Positions 27,294-36,700 of a stretch of 64,000 nt of DNA are shown here, in pieces. Below the pieces are notes generated by a model. That model was given only the letters and a program-made list of their open reading frames with translations. It had not been told where the DNA came from and did no database searches. Numbering within the stretch: position 1 is the first letter of the stretch; every line of letters starts with the position of its first letter. This stretch comes from JBBDMU01 sp040905685 (GTDB taxonomy: Bacteria > Bacteroidota > Rhodothermia > Balneolales > Natronogracilivirgulaceae), in NCBI GenBank assembly GCA_040905685.1, contig JBBDRB010000110.1, forward strand, positions 8,185-72,184, read 5' to 3'. Made by a program: the position numbers and the translations under genes.

Positions 27294-27941
27294 ATGAATT
27301 ATCCGATTTTCAACTCAATTGTCAAGCAAATTGAAGCTGAACTGGTAAAACGAGCAACTAAGATCAACAATTTCAGAGTCTGGGAAGAAGAGGCCATCAA
27401 TGCGGCCGGATTGGAATTCTCCATCGATCTGTCCGGGGATACCAACCAGATTAAGTCTTTCTCCATTAATCTGGATTGGGATAAATTCAGGGAAGCCAGA
27501 CTGGCACAGCAACTTAAAGGAATGGATAAGCATCCGTTGATCCATCAGCCCAATATCAGCGGCAGAAACATCGTTCCGTCTATTGACGTAGAAGTAATCT
27601 GGCATTTCAACGAGAAGGCCGTACTCGAGACGGCCAGCTCCATGACGGGCAACCATAGAATTGATACGGCCAGCCAATGGATGGACAACATTAATAAGGA
27701 AATAAGTGAAACTCTTCCTTCCGACAATCTGATTACACGGTGGCATGTTGAGATTGAAGGCGATCTGAACGGAAAATACCTTTCCGATATGAGCCTGATT
27801 TCCTACCTGCAATATCCGCTCGATGAGACCAGTTCCCTGAATAATATCCACAAGCTGGTTGGCAAAAATATTCAGCAATTACTGGTGAGAACCAATAAAA
27901 TCGTGCAGATTGCAGAGACGACGCTAAAAAAAGTAGCCTGA
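27294..27941 (+). CDS. Conserved-looking protein of unknown function
   Basis: This 215-residue protein has no signal peptide or membrane segment and I do not recognise its family. It alternates helical and strand-rich segments (FSIDLSGDTNQIKSFSINLD; WHFNEKAVLETASS; RWHVEIEGDLNGKYL), and its ends are helical (NYPIFNSIVKQIEAELVKRA; NIQQLLVRTNKIVQIAETT). It is transcribed away from NFACT across a 44-base gap and converges on the COX24-like mini-gene with a single base between the stops. It is probably a real cytosolic protein because the frame is fully open with a normal codon pattern. Confidence 0.6.
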   Translation: MNYPIFNSIVKQIEAELVKRATKINNFRVWEEEAINAAGLEFSIDLSGDTNQIKSFSINLDWDKFREARLAQQLKGMDKHPLIHQPNISGRNIVPSIDVEVIWHFNEKAVLETASSMTGNHRIDTASQWMDNINKEISETLPSDNLITRWHVEIEGDLNGKYLSDMSLISYLQYPLDETSSLNNIHKLVGKNIQQLLVRTNKIVQIAETTLKKVA

Positions 27942-27942
27942 A

Positions 27943-28032
27943 CTACTTCTTCTTATGCCGGTTTTTTCTCAGGCGTTTTTTTCTCTTGTGCTTGGCAATT
28001 TTCGCGCGTTTACGCTTTTTTCCACTTGGCAT
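27943..28032 (-). CDS. AURKAIP1/COX24-type lysine/arginine-rich mini-protein
   Basis: This 29-residue open frame begins MPSGKKRKRAK and ends RKNRHKKK, with the central KHKRKKRLRK core that matches the tiny AURKAIP1/COX24-domain proteins of Bacteroidota-related genomes. The mitochondrial relative is a small-ribosomal-subunit protein, so a ribosome-associated role is inferred. It lies 23 bases after the TPR gene on the same strand, suggesting an HU-TPR-mini-gene transcript. It is below normal size cut-offs and easily missed. Confidence 0.85.
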   Translation of the reverse strand: MPSGKKRKRAKIAKHKRKKRLRKNRHKKK

Positions 28033-28055
28033 TTATAAACCTTTTTTTATTAATA

Positions 28056-28763
28056 TTACATATTTTGCATTTCGTTTGACTGAAGAAAATCCCTCACCGT
28101 ATGTTCGTGTTCGGTGCCTTCAGCCAAATCCAAAGAGCGTTTAAGATAAGAAATACTTTGATCTTTATTACCCATCTGATGTAAAATAACCCCTAAATTA
28201 AAATTCGCGCTTAAATAGTCCGGATCCAGGGCCAAAACCTCTTCCAGATGCCGGACGGCCTGGTCTGCCCGCCCCAGTCTCATTAGCTCAATGGCCAGAT
28301 CGGTCTTCACATCCACCCGGGACGGATCGAGTTCCAGCGCATTTTTATACATGCCGGCCGCTTTCCCGGCAAAATACCCTATACTTTCCTCGTCCTCTGC
28401 CACCATCACCCACTCGTGATACAAGTCCCCGGCGTTTTTCCAGTCCCTGAACGCTCCGGTCAGCCCGGCCATGTGTTCGGTTGCCTCGCCGGCCTTATCG
28501 TAGCGCTCATAGGTCAGATAGATACCGGCAAGCTCACCATAATAGGCAATGGCCAGGCTTTCATTCCCAATTTCTTCCAGCTCCTGCTCGATGAAAAGTA
28601 TCCTCTCCAGATCTTCCCGGCCGGGCTGCACGTTTGCCGCCGGCTCCGGCCCGGAACGGTCATCATCGGATGAGGATCTCTCAAGGGTATCCATGAGTAT
28701 TACACCGGCCAATACCAGACAGACCATTGCCGGAATAACAAACAGGCTCTTTTTAGTTTTCAA
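28056..28763 (-). CDS. Membrane-anchored or exported TPR protein
   Basis: This 235-residue protein has an N-terminal hydrophobic segment (residues 6-25, LFVIPAMVCLVLAGVILMDT) that is either a signal anchor or an uncleaved signal. An acidic linker and several TPR helices follow; the clearest repeats lie about 140-225 (AAGMYKNALELDPSRVDVKT; AVRHLEEVLALDPDYLSANF; SISYLKRSLDLAEG). It is likely a protein-interaction adaptor in the periplasm or at the membrane. It lies between HU and the COX24-like gene, all on the minus strand. Confidence 0.75.
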   Translation of the reverse strand: MKTKKSLFVIPAMVCLVLAGVILMDTLERSSSDDDRSGPEPAANVQPGREDLERILFIEQELEEIGNESLAIAYYGELAGIYLTYERYDKAGEATEHMAGLTGAFRDWKNAGDLYHEWVMVAEDEESIGYFAGKAAGMYKNALELDPSRVDVKTDLAIELMRLGRADQAVRHLEEVLALDPDYLSANFNLGVILHQMGNKDQSISYLKRSLDLAEGTEHEHTVRDFLQSNEMQNM

Positions 28764-28799
28764 GGGTAATGTTAGGTATCAAAGGGTTATGGCCAGAAA

Positions 28800-29084
28800 T
28801 TATCCCATTTCCTGGTTTACGGAACGTTTGAACTCTTTCGATATCTTCAGCACCGGCACATACTGTTCGGGAACAATTACCTCTTCGTTGGTTTTTGGAT
28901 TTCGGGCGACACGGCGGGCACGTTTTACTACTTTAAAGCTTCCAAAACCTCTCAATTCAATGGTTTCACCCTTTTTCATGCTATCAATTACAGTACTTAA
29001 AAAACCGTTGACAACAGCTTCTGTTTCCAGTTTTGTGATTCCTGTTGAGGACGATATTGAGTCTACTATGTCTGATTTAGTCAT
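28800..29084 (-). CDS. HU/IHF-family DNA-binding protein
   Basis: This 94-residue protein spans the bacterial histone-like fold. Helices at the N-terminus (TKSDIVDSISSSTGITKLE) are followed by the signature GETIELRGFGSFKVVKRARRV and the DNA-binding beta arm RNPKTNEEV with the intercalating proline region IVPEQYVPVL. It bends and compacts DNA as a homo- or heterodimer. The gene has its own 192-base upstream gap, which probably holds its promoter. Whether it is HU or IHF cannot be decided from sequence alone. Confidence 0.93.
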   Translation of the reverse strand: MTKSDIVDSISSSTGITKLETEAVVNGFLSTVIDSMKKGETIELRGFGSFKVVKRARRVARNPKTNEEVIVPEQYVPVLKISKEFKRSVNQEMG

Positions 29085-29276
29085 AATATATATGCTCCGA
29101 ATTTGGCGTTTAAAGGTAATTTAGGAATTATTCTACAAGTCATTCATAGCTATTACGTTAGCCACGGGAAGAATATTTTAAATTACGACCGGAATCCGTA
29201 TTTATTCTACTTTATTTTATATTTCTATTGATTTAGCCCTATTTGACTGTATTTCTTCGATGTATTCCACGCTTTA

Positions 29277-30818
29277 TCAGAAACGAAGCATCAGTCCGCT
29301 CCAGGCTGCGCCACCATGAATTGAACCGTTGACCAGGTCGGGAACAGCCATCACACCCACTGTAAATTTGAAGGGCTTCAGATTGATGCCGGTGCCCAGA
29401 GAATAGGATGTTTCCAATTCCCCGCCCGTCCTGATCCCGGCACGAAGCGGTATAAAGCGAAAGGCGTTGTATTCGATACCCAGAGCCGTGGACACGTGGC
29501 GGCTGTTGGTAGCACGGGTATTGAGCCCTTTGCCAAGATCGACCATTATATTCCATTTTCCGGCTGAGTAGACCGCCCCCAGGTTGACCATAGGCATCAT
29601 ATCAACCCTGATGCCTGAAAGGTCATCCGGAGAAAAATCACCATAGATGTTACTGATGATGCTATCCTGAAGGATATGGCTGGAATACTCTCCGAGGCTG
29701 GAATCATGATGGGAATTGATCTCGTCGAAATCAACGTCAAAGCCATTCCATTCAAAATGATCACTGGCGGAGAATCTTCCCGGATTGCTGTTAAAATTCA
29801 CGGAACCCAAATCTGTGGCCGACACGGCGATTCGCAGGATCCGGGGTTCCCGGCTGAGCACCGCCAGGCCGGGGATCACGACCTCATAGGTGATCCCTAT
29901 ATCCATTCCCATGCCGTATCCCTTTGGGGAGATTGCATAGGGAAGGGTTTCGTCAAAATTCATATAATCGCCGATAACAGGGTCACCATCCTCATTTTGG
30001 CGGGCGGAATGGTATTCCTTGATCTGGTTGGTAACCAGACCGGCTGATTCGAACTCATAATCAAATATATGGTCCATGGCCCGGTTCTCTTCGGAAACCC
30101 TGAGCCTGGAATTAAAGTTCAGCCGATAATAATCGAAACCTGCCATGAACTTCGGAGCGAAGCCGGCAGACAGGCGCATGCTTCCGGGTTCACCGAATTG
30201 GCCGGACGACCAGACCTCCCGGGCATATCCCAGCGATACTTCACCCACCGTAAGTACATCACCTCCAATGTCCACAGCTTTGTAATCGGAGAACAGCTGC
30301 CCGTTCAACCCTCCCAGACCCAGTTCAAAGAAGCCTTTGCTCATGCTAAACGAAGCCAGAGCCCTGGCACGGAAGGCCAGGCTAAATGCCTGTTTCGAAG
30401 TCTTTATACTGAACCCCATTAAAACGGCATCGAGGGCGTTAAGGCCTACTTTCCGCGAAGCCCCGGCTCCCGTCCCGAACAACTGGTCGGAGATCTCAAG
30501 GGTCAGGGTATTGTCTATGGTCATGCCCGAGGTGAAATACTGCTGATAGACTGACATATCAACAAGTTCGCCCCCGCCGTTTGCCCCCATGCCATTGAGC
30601 AGCCCGAAGGCAAAACCCGAGCTTTCCTTCAGCATCAGATTGGCCGGATTGATAAAGTTTGCATGAAAATCGGTCATATAGGCCGTACCGCCACCACCCA
30701 GTCCCAGATTCCTTGCCGTTGTATGCCGTTGGGCGTGTAACAGGGAAGTGAATAACAGGAAAGTCAAACACAAGCCGGACACACGGAACCAGAAAACAAT
30801 ACCGTATTTTTTTTTCAT
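29277..30818 (-). CDS. Outer-membrane beta-barrel protein, possibly DUF5723-like
   Basis: This 513-residue protein has a signal peptide (to about residue 30, LFTSLLHAQ). The mature part is rich in glycine and alternating hydrophobic residues, as in PorV/FadL-like barrels of the FCB group: ARNLGLGGGGTAYM, NFINPANLML, and strand pairs such as RIAVSATDLGSVNFN and PLRAGIRTGGELETSYSLG. The C-terminus ends in a barrel-like LMLRF with terminal Phe. Its first bases overlap the stop of the upstream 750-residue lipoprotein, so the two are made together. Function is unknown; family assignment is tentative. Confidence 0.6.
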   Translation of the reverse strand: MKKKYGIVFWFRVSGLCLTFLLFTSLLHAQRHTTARNLGLGGGGTAYMTDFHANFINPANLMLKESSGFAFGLLNGMGANGGGELVDMSVYQQYFTSGMTIDNTLTLEISDQLFGTGAGASRKVGLNALDAVLMGFSIKTSKQAFSLAFRARALASFSMSKGFFELGLGGLNGQLFSDYKAVDIGGDVLTVGEVSLGYAREVWSSGQFGEPGSMRLSAGFAPKFMAGFDYYRLNFNSRLRVSEENRAMDHIFDYEFESAGLVTNQIKEYHSARQNEDGDPVIGDYMNFDETLPYAISPKGYGMGMDIGITYEVVIPGLAVLSREPRILRIAVSATDLGSVNFNSNPGRFSASDHFEWNGFDVDFDEINSHHDSSLGEYSSHILQDSIISNIYGDFSPDDLSGIRVDMMPMVNLGAVYSAGKWNIMVDLGKGLNTRATNSRHVSTALGIEYNAFRFIPLRAGIRTGGELETSYSLGTGINLKPFKFTVGVMAVPDLVNGSIHGGAAWSGLMLRF

Positions 30819-33067
30819 TCTGATGATACTTTCGTTTTAGTTTTGAACTTACCGAAGATGCTTAAGTTGATATAATCATCGGCACGCAGCTTTACTTCTG
30901 ATGTTAAGGAGGTTTCAAAATTTATGGTAAGATCCAGTTTCCGGGTTTTGCTGATATGTTCAAGCTCGCTTTCCGGCAGGGTAATCTCCATCTCACCGGA
31001 GTTTACCCCGTTGACAAATCGCGTTGAGGGATCAACGGGGGCGCTTTCAATTTTAGCAGGCTGGCCTTCTGATCCTCCGGTAACCGGAAAACCGGCTATG
31101 ACCACATCATTTTCATCCAGGAAAGCCACCTGCACCTCCACCCCGAAAGGCAGGCTATTTTCATAGTGAACCGTCAGATCGGCCTCCGATACATAAACAT
31201 CATCGTTCCTTCCCGGCAACTCCGACAGGTCAAGCTCCAGCACGTCGGTATACCTGGCCGGGGTATCGGTGGAAATATTCATGGGAATATCTACCCCGAT
31301 GACGGCGTCAAAGATAACGGGCGTTTGGATAAACCCTTCGCTGTGATCCGGGTTGGCCAGCATATTGCCGATAAAGCGGATCTCCGAAGGCATATTGCTG
31401 ATAAAATCCTCGATATTGGAATTGGTGCTGTTGAATTCAATGACTCCGGTGTGAAGCGGGGATCCGGGGCCGGCCAGGGCGCCGGTATCAAACCGGATGA
31501 GGTCAGAACTGATAATATCCTGATCATTTGCCAACAGCCCACCCGTGTCCTGGCTGGAAGCGACCTCATAATCGGATCCCGGTTTGCCGGTCAGATACAC
31601 CTCCCCATTATCGCCTATCCCCAGTATAGCTGCATAAACGGTGGTGCCCACGCCCAGGTTGGTGGTGTAGATCAGGTTCAGGCTTGTGCCGAAGATCCTC
31701 AGATCCTGAATGTGTTTTGAAAAAAAATCCAGGTCGCTCAGGCTGGTGGTCTCTGCCTGACTGTCGTTGAACAAATCCAGGGAGGTTCCCCCCGGGCCGC
31801 TTCCGTTGGCATTCAGGTTAATCATCCTCGGGCGAACAATGCCCGAGGCTTCTTTGATCACGATTTCATCCATATCAATATCGGCCTGTATATAATCGCT
31901 GGATTTAAGGGTCCGGAAAGGGTCGGCGCTTAATCCGCTGTCTTCGGTCAGGCCGGCAATGCGGTATTCAAGTTCATTGCCTTCTGCAAATATGCGGTGA
32001 TCATCCAGCACGACGATCATATCGCCAATGGATTGTCCGCTGCCGGACCGGTGGATTTTGGAGCTACCGGAAAATTCAATGAACAGGGCGCTGCCGTCGG
32101 GCTTAAGGATACCCGGAAAGGTAATCTCCAGCTGATCCAGGTCCAGATCAATGGTATTGACCAGATTGGAGACCCGGATGCTCCCCGATTCAATCTGTAC
32201 ATAATGGCCGTTCCCAAAAATAAAATCACGGTCATCGATTTGGAGGAGTCCGTTGGAGGAAAAATCCTGACCCGGGAGTATTGCTGTTATTTCACTGGCC
32301 AACAGGCTATCATCACGGATATCGATGATAAGTTCGCTAGCCGAATCCACCACCAGATCGTGCTGCTCTCCCCATTCAAGATTTACCCGTATCTGCAGAT
32401 CGCCGGGCTCTTCTGCCGTGAGGGTTCTTTTAACCACCTCGTCGAAATCGAAATGGATCAGCCCTTCATCGGTTTGGGTATGTGCAATGTTTGTCAGCAA
32501 TAAGGTGCTTCCCGCTTCAGCACCATCCGATATGATCACAGCCTCTGCTGAAACAATCTCAAACCCCAGGTTATTGGTAAATTCCACAAGGATTCCTCCT
32601 TCTTCGATGATGCCCTTTTGGAAATCATCGATATCCAGTTCAATAAAAATATCTCCCGACTGGCCGGCCGGAACAGTTGGAATGGTCCCTCCGGGCAAGC
32701 CGGTGATTTCCGTAAACGACGCCTTCCCCTGACCCTGAAAGGAGGCTTCAAGCAAACCGACGCCGGAACTAAAGGATAGGGGATCTACCGAAATGACCGG
32801 CAATACGCTACCGAAATCACCCACGTTGAAACCGGTTTCGAACACCATGCTGGCCAGCCCTTCCTCATCAATATTGAATAACGAATCAAAATTCGATGAG
32901 GTCGTATCCAGCAAAGCATTGGCTCCGCCGATAAATTCAACCTTTTTGTTGTTTAGCAAGGGGAACTGGAAGGAATGCTCCAGCTCAAAACTGGGGCTGG
33001 ATGGACCGTCACAGCCAAATGCCAGTACGCCCGGAAGCACGGCAAGGAAAAATTTGTGTATTTGCAT
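30815..33067 (-). CDS. Large exported protein, probable lipoprotein, unknown function
   Basis: This 750-residue protein has a short signal ending LPGVLAFGC, so Cys19 is a probable lipidation site. The body is beta-rich, has no clear named domain, and repeats themes such as IDIRDDSLL, LDLDQLEITFPG and DLTINFETS; it looks like a series of immunoglobulin-like or beta-sandwich modules. It is rich in Asp, Ser and Gly. It overlaps the downstream barrel gene by four bases, suggesting a surface or periplasmic partnership. An A+T palindrome lies between it and icmF. Confidence 0.6.
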   Translation of the reverse strand: MQIHKFFLAVLPGVLAFGCDGPSSPSFELEHSFQFPLLNNKKVEFIGGANALLDTTSSNFDSLFNIDEEGLASMVFETGFNVGDFGSVLPVISVDPLSFSSGVGLLEASFQGQGKASFTEITGLPGGTIPTVPAGQSGDIFIELDIDDFQKGIIEEGGILVEFTNNLGFEIVSAEAVIISDGAEAGSTLLLTNIAHTQTDEGLIHFDFDEVVKRTLTAEEPGDLQIRVNLEWGEQHDLVVDSASELIIDIRDDSLLASEITAILPGQDFSSNGLLQIDDRDFIFGNGHYVQIESGSIRVSNLVNTIDLDLDQLEITFPGILKPDGSALFIEFSGSSKIHRSGSGQSIGDMIVVLDDHRIFAEGNELEYRIAGLTEDSGLSADPFRTLKSSDYIQADIDMDEIVIKEASGIVRPRMINLNANGSGPGGTSLDLFNDSQAETTSLSDLDFFSKHIQDLRIFGTSLNLIYTTNLGVGTTVYAAILGIGDNGEVYLTGKPGSDYEVASSQDTGGLLANDQDIISSDLIRFDTGALAGPGSPLHTGVIEFNSTNSNIEDFISNMPSEIRFIGNMLANPDHSEGFIQTPVIFDAVIGVDIPMNISTDTPARYTDVLELDLSELPGRNDDVYVSEADLTVHYENSLPFGVEVQVAFLDENDVVIAGFPVTGGSEGQPAKIESAPVDPSTRFVNGVNSGEMEITLPESELEHISKTRKLDLTINFETSLTSEVKLRADDYINLSIFGKFKTKTKVSSE

Positions 33068-33124
33068 GTAGTTACTTCAAGAAGGATGTGGAGTTACAGA
33101 GGCTGCAATATATTAAAAACTTTT

Positions 33125-33146
33125 AATATTAAAAATTTTTAATATT
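33125..33146. repeat. Perfect 22-base A+T palindrome
   Basis: Bases 33125-33146 are a perfect dyad of only A and T (AATATTAAAAA followed by its reverse complement). A related half-copy lies just beyond at about 33111-33124. It sits between the icmF stop and the 750-residue lipoprotein start, so it may be an operator, a transcript 3' hairpin or a promoter spacer. Confidence 0.6.
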
Positions 33147-33154
33147 GTTTCACT

Positions 33155-36100
33155 TCACATATTACGGCGGTATTGTCCGCCCACTTCATAAAGAGCCCTG
33201 GATATCTGGCCCAGGGAACAGGTTTTGACCGTTTCCATCAGCTGTTCAAACACATTGCCGTTTTCCCGGGCCACGGTTTGAAGCTTTTGCAAGGCGTCGC
33301 CCCGGAGCGGTTCATTGATAAGGCAAAATTCTTTCAGGTTGGCAATCTGCTGTTTTTTTTCCGCATCCGTAGACCGGATCAATTCAACCGGTTTTTGATC
33401 CTGGGCACTCTTCTCTTCGGGAATAAAGGTATTGACCCCGATGATGGGCAACTCGCCATTGTGTTTCTTTGTCTCGTAATACAGGCTCTCTTCCTGGATT
33501 TTGCCCCGCTGATACATCGTTTCCATTGCCCCCAATACCCCGCCCCGCTCGGTGATTCGGTCAAACTCGGTCAGGATTGCTTTTTCAACCAGATCGGTTA
33601 ATTCGGTTATGATAAACGAACCCTGAAGCGGATTTTCATTTTTAGCCATGCCCATCTCTTTGCTGATGATGAGCTGAATGGCTACGGCCCGGCGTACCGA
33701 CTCTTCTGTCGGAGTCGTGATCGCTTCATCATAGGCATTGGTATGCAAAGAATTGCAATTATCATACACCGCGAGCAGGGCCTGCAGGGTAGTGCGGATA
33801 TCATTGAACTGGACCTCCTGGGCGTGCAGTGACCGTCCGCTGGTCTGTATATGGTATTTGAGCTTCTGGGAACGCTCGTTGGAACGGTACATATTTTTCA
33901 GGGCTATAGCCCAGATCCGCCGGGCCACCCTGCCGATGACCGCATATTCCGGGTCGAGTCCGTTGCTGAAGAAAAAAGATAAGTTATGGGCGAAGTCATC
34001 GATTTCAAGGCCGCGTGAGAGATAATACTCCACGTAGGTGAAACCGTTGGCCAGGGTAAAAGCGGCCTGGGAGATGGGATTGGCACCCGCCTCGGCAATG
34101 TGATACCCGGATATGGAAACCGAATAGTAATTTCGCACTTTATTCCGGGTAAAATAGGCCTGGACATCACCCATCATGCGCAGGGCAAATTCGGTGGAGA
34201 AGATACAGGTGTTTTGAGCCTGGTCTTCCTTCAGTATGTCGGCCTGCACCGTACCGCGCACCACGCTCAGCACTTGCTTTTTAATGCGGCCATAGGTCTC
34301 GGCATTCACCAGCTTGTCGCCGGAAATGCCGAGCGTACCCAATCCAAATCCGTCGTTAATGGGGGGTACGGTGCCGGAATATACAGGCTGGACGCTGTTG
34401 CGGTCTTTGAAGTAGCCGGCAATCTGCCGTTTGGCCTCTTCCCATGTGCCCTCTTCCTTCAGATGCCTTTCCACCTCCTGGTCAATGGCCGTATTCATGT
34501 ACATGGCCAGAATCATGGGCGCCGGCCCGTTAATGGTCATGGAAACGGACGTGGACGGCCGGCTGAGCTCAAATCCCGAGTACAGCTTCTTCATATCGTC
34601 CAGCGTGCAGATGCTGACCCCGGAGTTGCCTATTTTTCCATATATATCCGGTCGCAGATCGGTATCTTCGCCGTACAGGGTAACATAATCGAAGGCTGTC
34701 GAAAATCGGGCTGCCGGCAGCCCTTCGCTGAGGTAATGAAATCGTTTATTGGTCCGTTCCGGGGTTCCTTCGCCGGCAAACATCCGGGTAGGGTCCTCTC
34801 CTTCCCGCTTAAAAGCAAAGACGCCCCCGGTATAGGGGAAATACCCGGGCAGGTTTTCTTTCAGAGCAAAACGCAGCCGCTCCCCTTTGTCCCTGAAATC
34901 AGGCAGGGCTACGCGGGGGATTTTCAGCCCGCTTAATGAAGTGCGGTACAGCTCATTTTTGATGACTTTGTCCCTGACCCGGATTTCAAAGTGCCCGGCC
35001 CTGTACTGTTCGGCCAGGGCGTCCCAGTTGTCCAGGATGGCCAGGCAGTGACGGTCAAGTTTCGAGCGCCAATGGGCGCGCATCTCCTCCAGGCGGCTTT
35101 GGATAGTCTCTTTATCTTCCGGATCCCACTTGTCGATCTGTTCCAGGGTCCCTTCCACCTGCTGCAGTTTGGCGGCAAAGGAAGACTGCTCCTCAGCCCA
35201 TTTATGATACTCGCTCACCGATTCGCTAATCTCGCTCAGATAGCGCATGCGCCTCGGCGGGATGATGGCCTGAGCCTGAATTTCCTCAGCCGGTAGCGGG
35301 TTGGTATGGATCCTGGTTTCCCAATTCAGGGAATAGTGACCGTTGATCTTGTCAATAAGGGCTTTAAAAAGCCGGTTTACCCCTTCATCGTTAAACTGGG
35401 CGGCAATCGTAGGATAAACAGGCAATTTTTGGTCATTGGCATCCCAAAGTCCGCGGTTCCTCTTGAACTGCTTACGCACATCGCGCAGGGCATCCAGGGA
35501 GCCCTTTTTTTCAAATTTATTGAGCACGATCAGATCAGCCAGATCCAGCATATTAATCTTCTCAAGCTGGGTGGCGGCCCCGTACTCGCTGGTCATTACA
35601 TACAGGGTAACCTCGGTGAGGTCTATGATCTCCGTATCACTTTGGCCTATACCGCTGGTTTCCACAATGATAAGGTCATATCCGGCCGCTTTGCAAACCT
35701 GAATGGCCCCGCGCACGGCATCGCTGACTACCCGGTTCGATGCTCTGGTGGCCAGGCTGCGCATGTAAACCCGATCATTGTCCACACTGTTCATGCGAAT
35801 GCGATCCCCCAGCAGCGCGCCCCCGGTACGGAACTTAGAGGGATCTACGGAGATAATCGCTACATGGCGGTCTGCATATTCGGTGAGATAGCGCCGTATC
35901 AGTTCATCGGTCAGTGAACTTTTTCCCGCACCTCCGGTTCCGGTTATGCCGATTACAGGAATCGTCTTGCCATTTTGCGCATTCAGCAGAGAATGTCCGG
36001 CTGCATCAACCAGGACACCGTTTTCCAACTTTACTGCGTCTGTCTTCTTATTTTCCAGGGCGGTAATGCACCGGGCTATGGTTTTCTTGTTCTTGCTTTT

Positions 36101-36625
36101 AATTTTTGACGGATCAAAAGGCCCGGCTGCGGCCGGGTCAAAATCACAGTGGTACAGCATGAAATTGATCATTCCCTGAAGCCCCATTTCCCGTCCGTCT
36201 CCCACGGAAAAGATACGGGTGACCCCATGGTCATGAAGCTGCTGAAGTTCCTCATTCACGATGACCCCGCCGCCGCCGCCGAAAACGCGGATGTGGGAGG
36301 CTTCCTTCTCTGCCAGAAGGTCGACCATATAGCGGAAATACTCAAGATGGCCCCCCTGATAGGAACTAATGGCAATACCCTGCACATCTTCCTGAATAGC
36401 GCAGTCCACGATCTCATGAACCGAACGGTTATGGCCCAGGTGAATGACTTCGGCGCCGCTGCTTTGCAGGATCCGGCGCATGATGTTGATGCTGGCATCG
36501 TGCCCGTCAAACAGGCTGGCGGCCGTTACGACCCGAATCTTGTTTTCAGGAACATAAATCCCATGATGAACCTTATGTTCATCCATTTTGCCTGTTTTCT
36601 TCTTTTCAACCGGATCAGCCATCAC
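33155..36625 (-). CDS. icmF: Fused isobutyryl-CoA-type mutase (IcmF)
   Basis: The 1156 residues contain three modules in one chain. Residues about 28-160 are the B12-binding domain with Asp40-x-His42 in LFDGHDASINIM, the lower axial His region. Residues about 215-440 are the MeaB-like G-protein chaperone with P-loop GTGGAGKSS (229-237). Residues about 600-1150 are the mutase barrel (FSTAFDYVTLYGEDTDLRPDIYGKIGN; SVSMTINGPAP). The arrangement and motifs fit IcmF rather than split methylmalonyl-CoA mutase. The probable reaction is isobutyryl-CoA to n-butyryl-CoA, or a close acyl-CoA. Substrate assignment is by family. Confidence 0.9.
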   Translation of the reverse strand: MMADPVEKKKTGKMDEHKVHHGIYVPENKIRVVTAASLFDGHDASINIMRRILQSSGAEVIHLGHNRSVHEIVDCAIQEDVQGIAISSYQGGHLEYFRYMVDLLAEKEASHIRVFGGGGGVIVNEELQQLHDHGVTRIFSVGDGREMGLQGMINFMLYHCDFDPAAAGPFDPSKIKSKNKKTIARCITALENKKTDAVKLENGVLVDAAGHSLLNAQNGKTIPVIGITGTGGAGKSSLTDELIRRYLTEYADRHVAIISVDPSKFRTGGALLGDRIRMNSVDNDRVYMRSLATRASNRVVSDAVRGAIQVCKAAGYDLIIVETSGIGQSDTEIIDLTEVTLYVMTSEYGAATQLEKINMLDLADLIVLNKFEKKGSLDALRDVRKQFKRNRGLWDANDQKLPVYPTIAAQFNDEGVNRLFKALIDKINGHYSLNWETRIHTNPLPAEEIQAQAIIPPRRMRYLSEISESVSEYHKWAEEQSSFAAKLQQVEGTLEQIDKWDPEDKETIQSRLEEMRAHWRSKLDRHCLAILDNWDALAEQYRAGHFEIRVRDKVIKNELYRTSLSGLKIPRVALPDFRDKGERLRFALKENLPGYFPYTGGVFAFKREGEDPTRMFAGEGTPERTNKRFHYLSEGLPAARFSTAFDYVTLYGEDTDLRPDIYGKIGNSGVSICTLDDMKKLYSGFELSRPSTSVSMTINGPAPMILAMYMNTAIDQEVERHLKEEGTWEEAKRQIAGYFKDRNSVQPVYSGTVPPINDGFGLGTLGISGDKLVNAETYGRIKKQVLSVVRGTVQADILKEDQAQNTCIFSTEFALRMMGDVQAYFTRNKVRNYYSVSISGYHIAEAGANPISQAAFTLANGFTYVEYYLSRGLEIDDFAHNLSFFFSNGLDPEYAVIGRVARRIWAIALKNMYRSNERSQKLKYHIQTSGRSLHAQEVQFNDIRTTLQALLAVYDNCNSLHTNAYDEAITTPTEESVRRAVAIQLIISKEMGMAKNENPLQGSFIITELTDLVEKAILTEFDRITERGGVLGAMETMYQRGKIQEESLYYETKKHNGELPIIGVNTFIPEEKSAQDQKPVELIRSTDAEKKQQIANLKEFCLINEPLRGDALQKLQTVARENGNVFEQLMETVKTCSLGQISRALYEVGGQYRRNM

Positions 36626-36700
36626 ATACCAAATTCATTTATATTTTTAACAGCACGATATCACTTTTATTTCTTCAAGGTAGCTATAATTTTTCCGGAT

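Noticed and set aside
34100..34936. 278-residue open frame opposite icmF
   Set aside because: It is a shadow of the mutase domain coding strand; Gly/His/Arg-rich with no motif.
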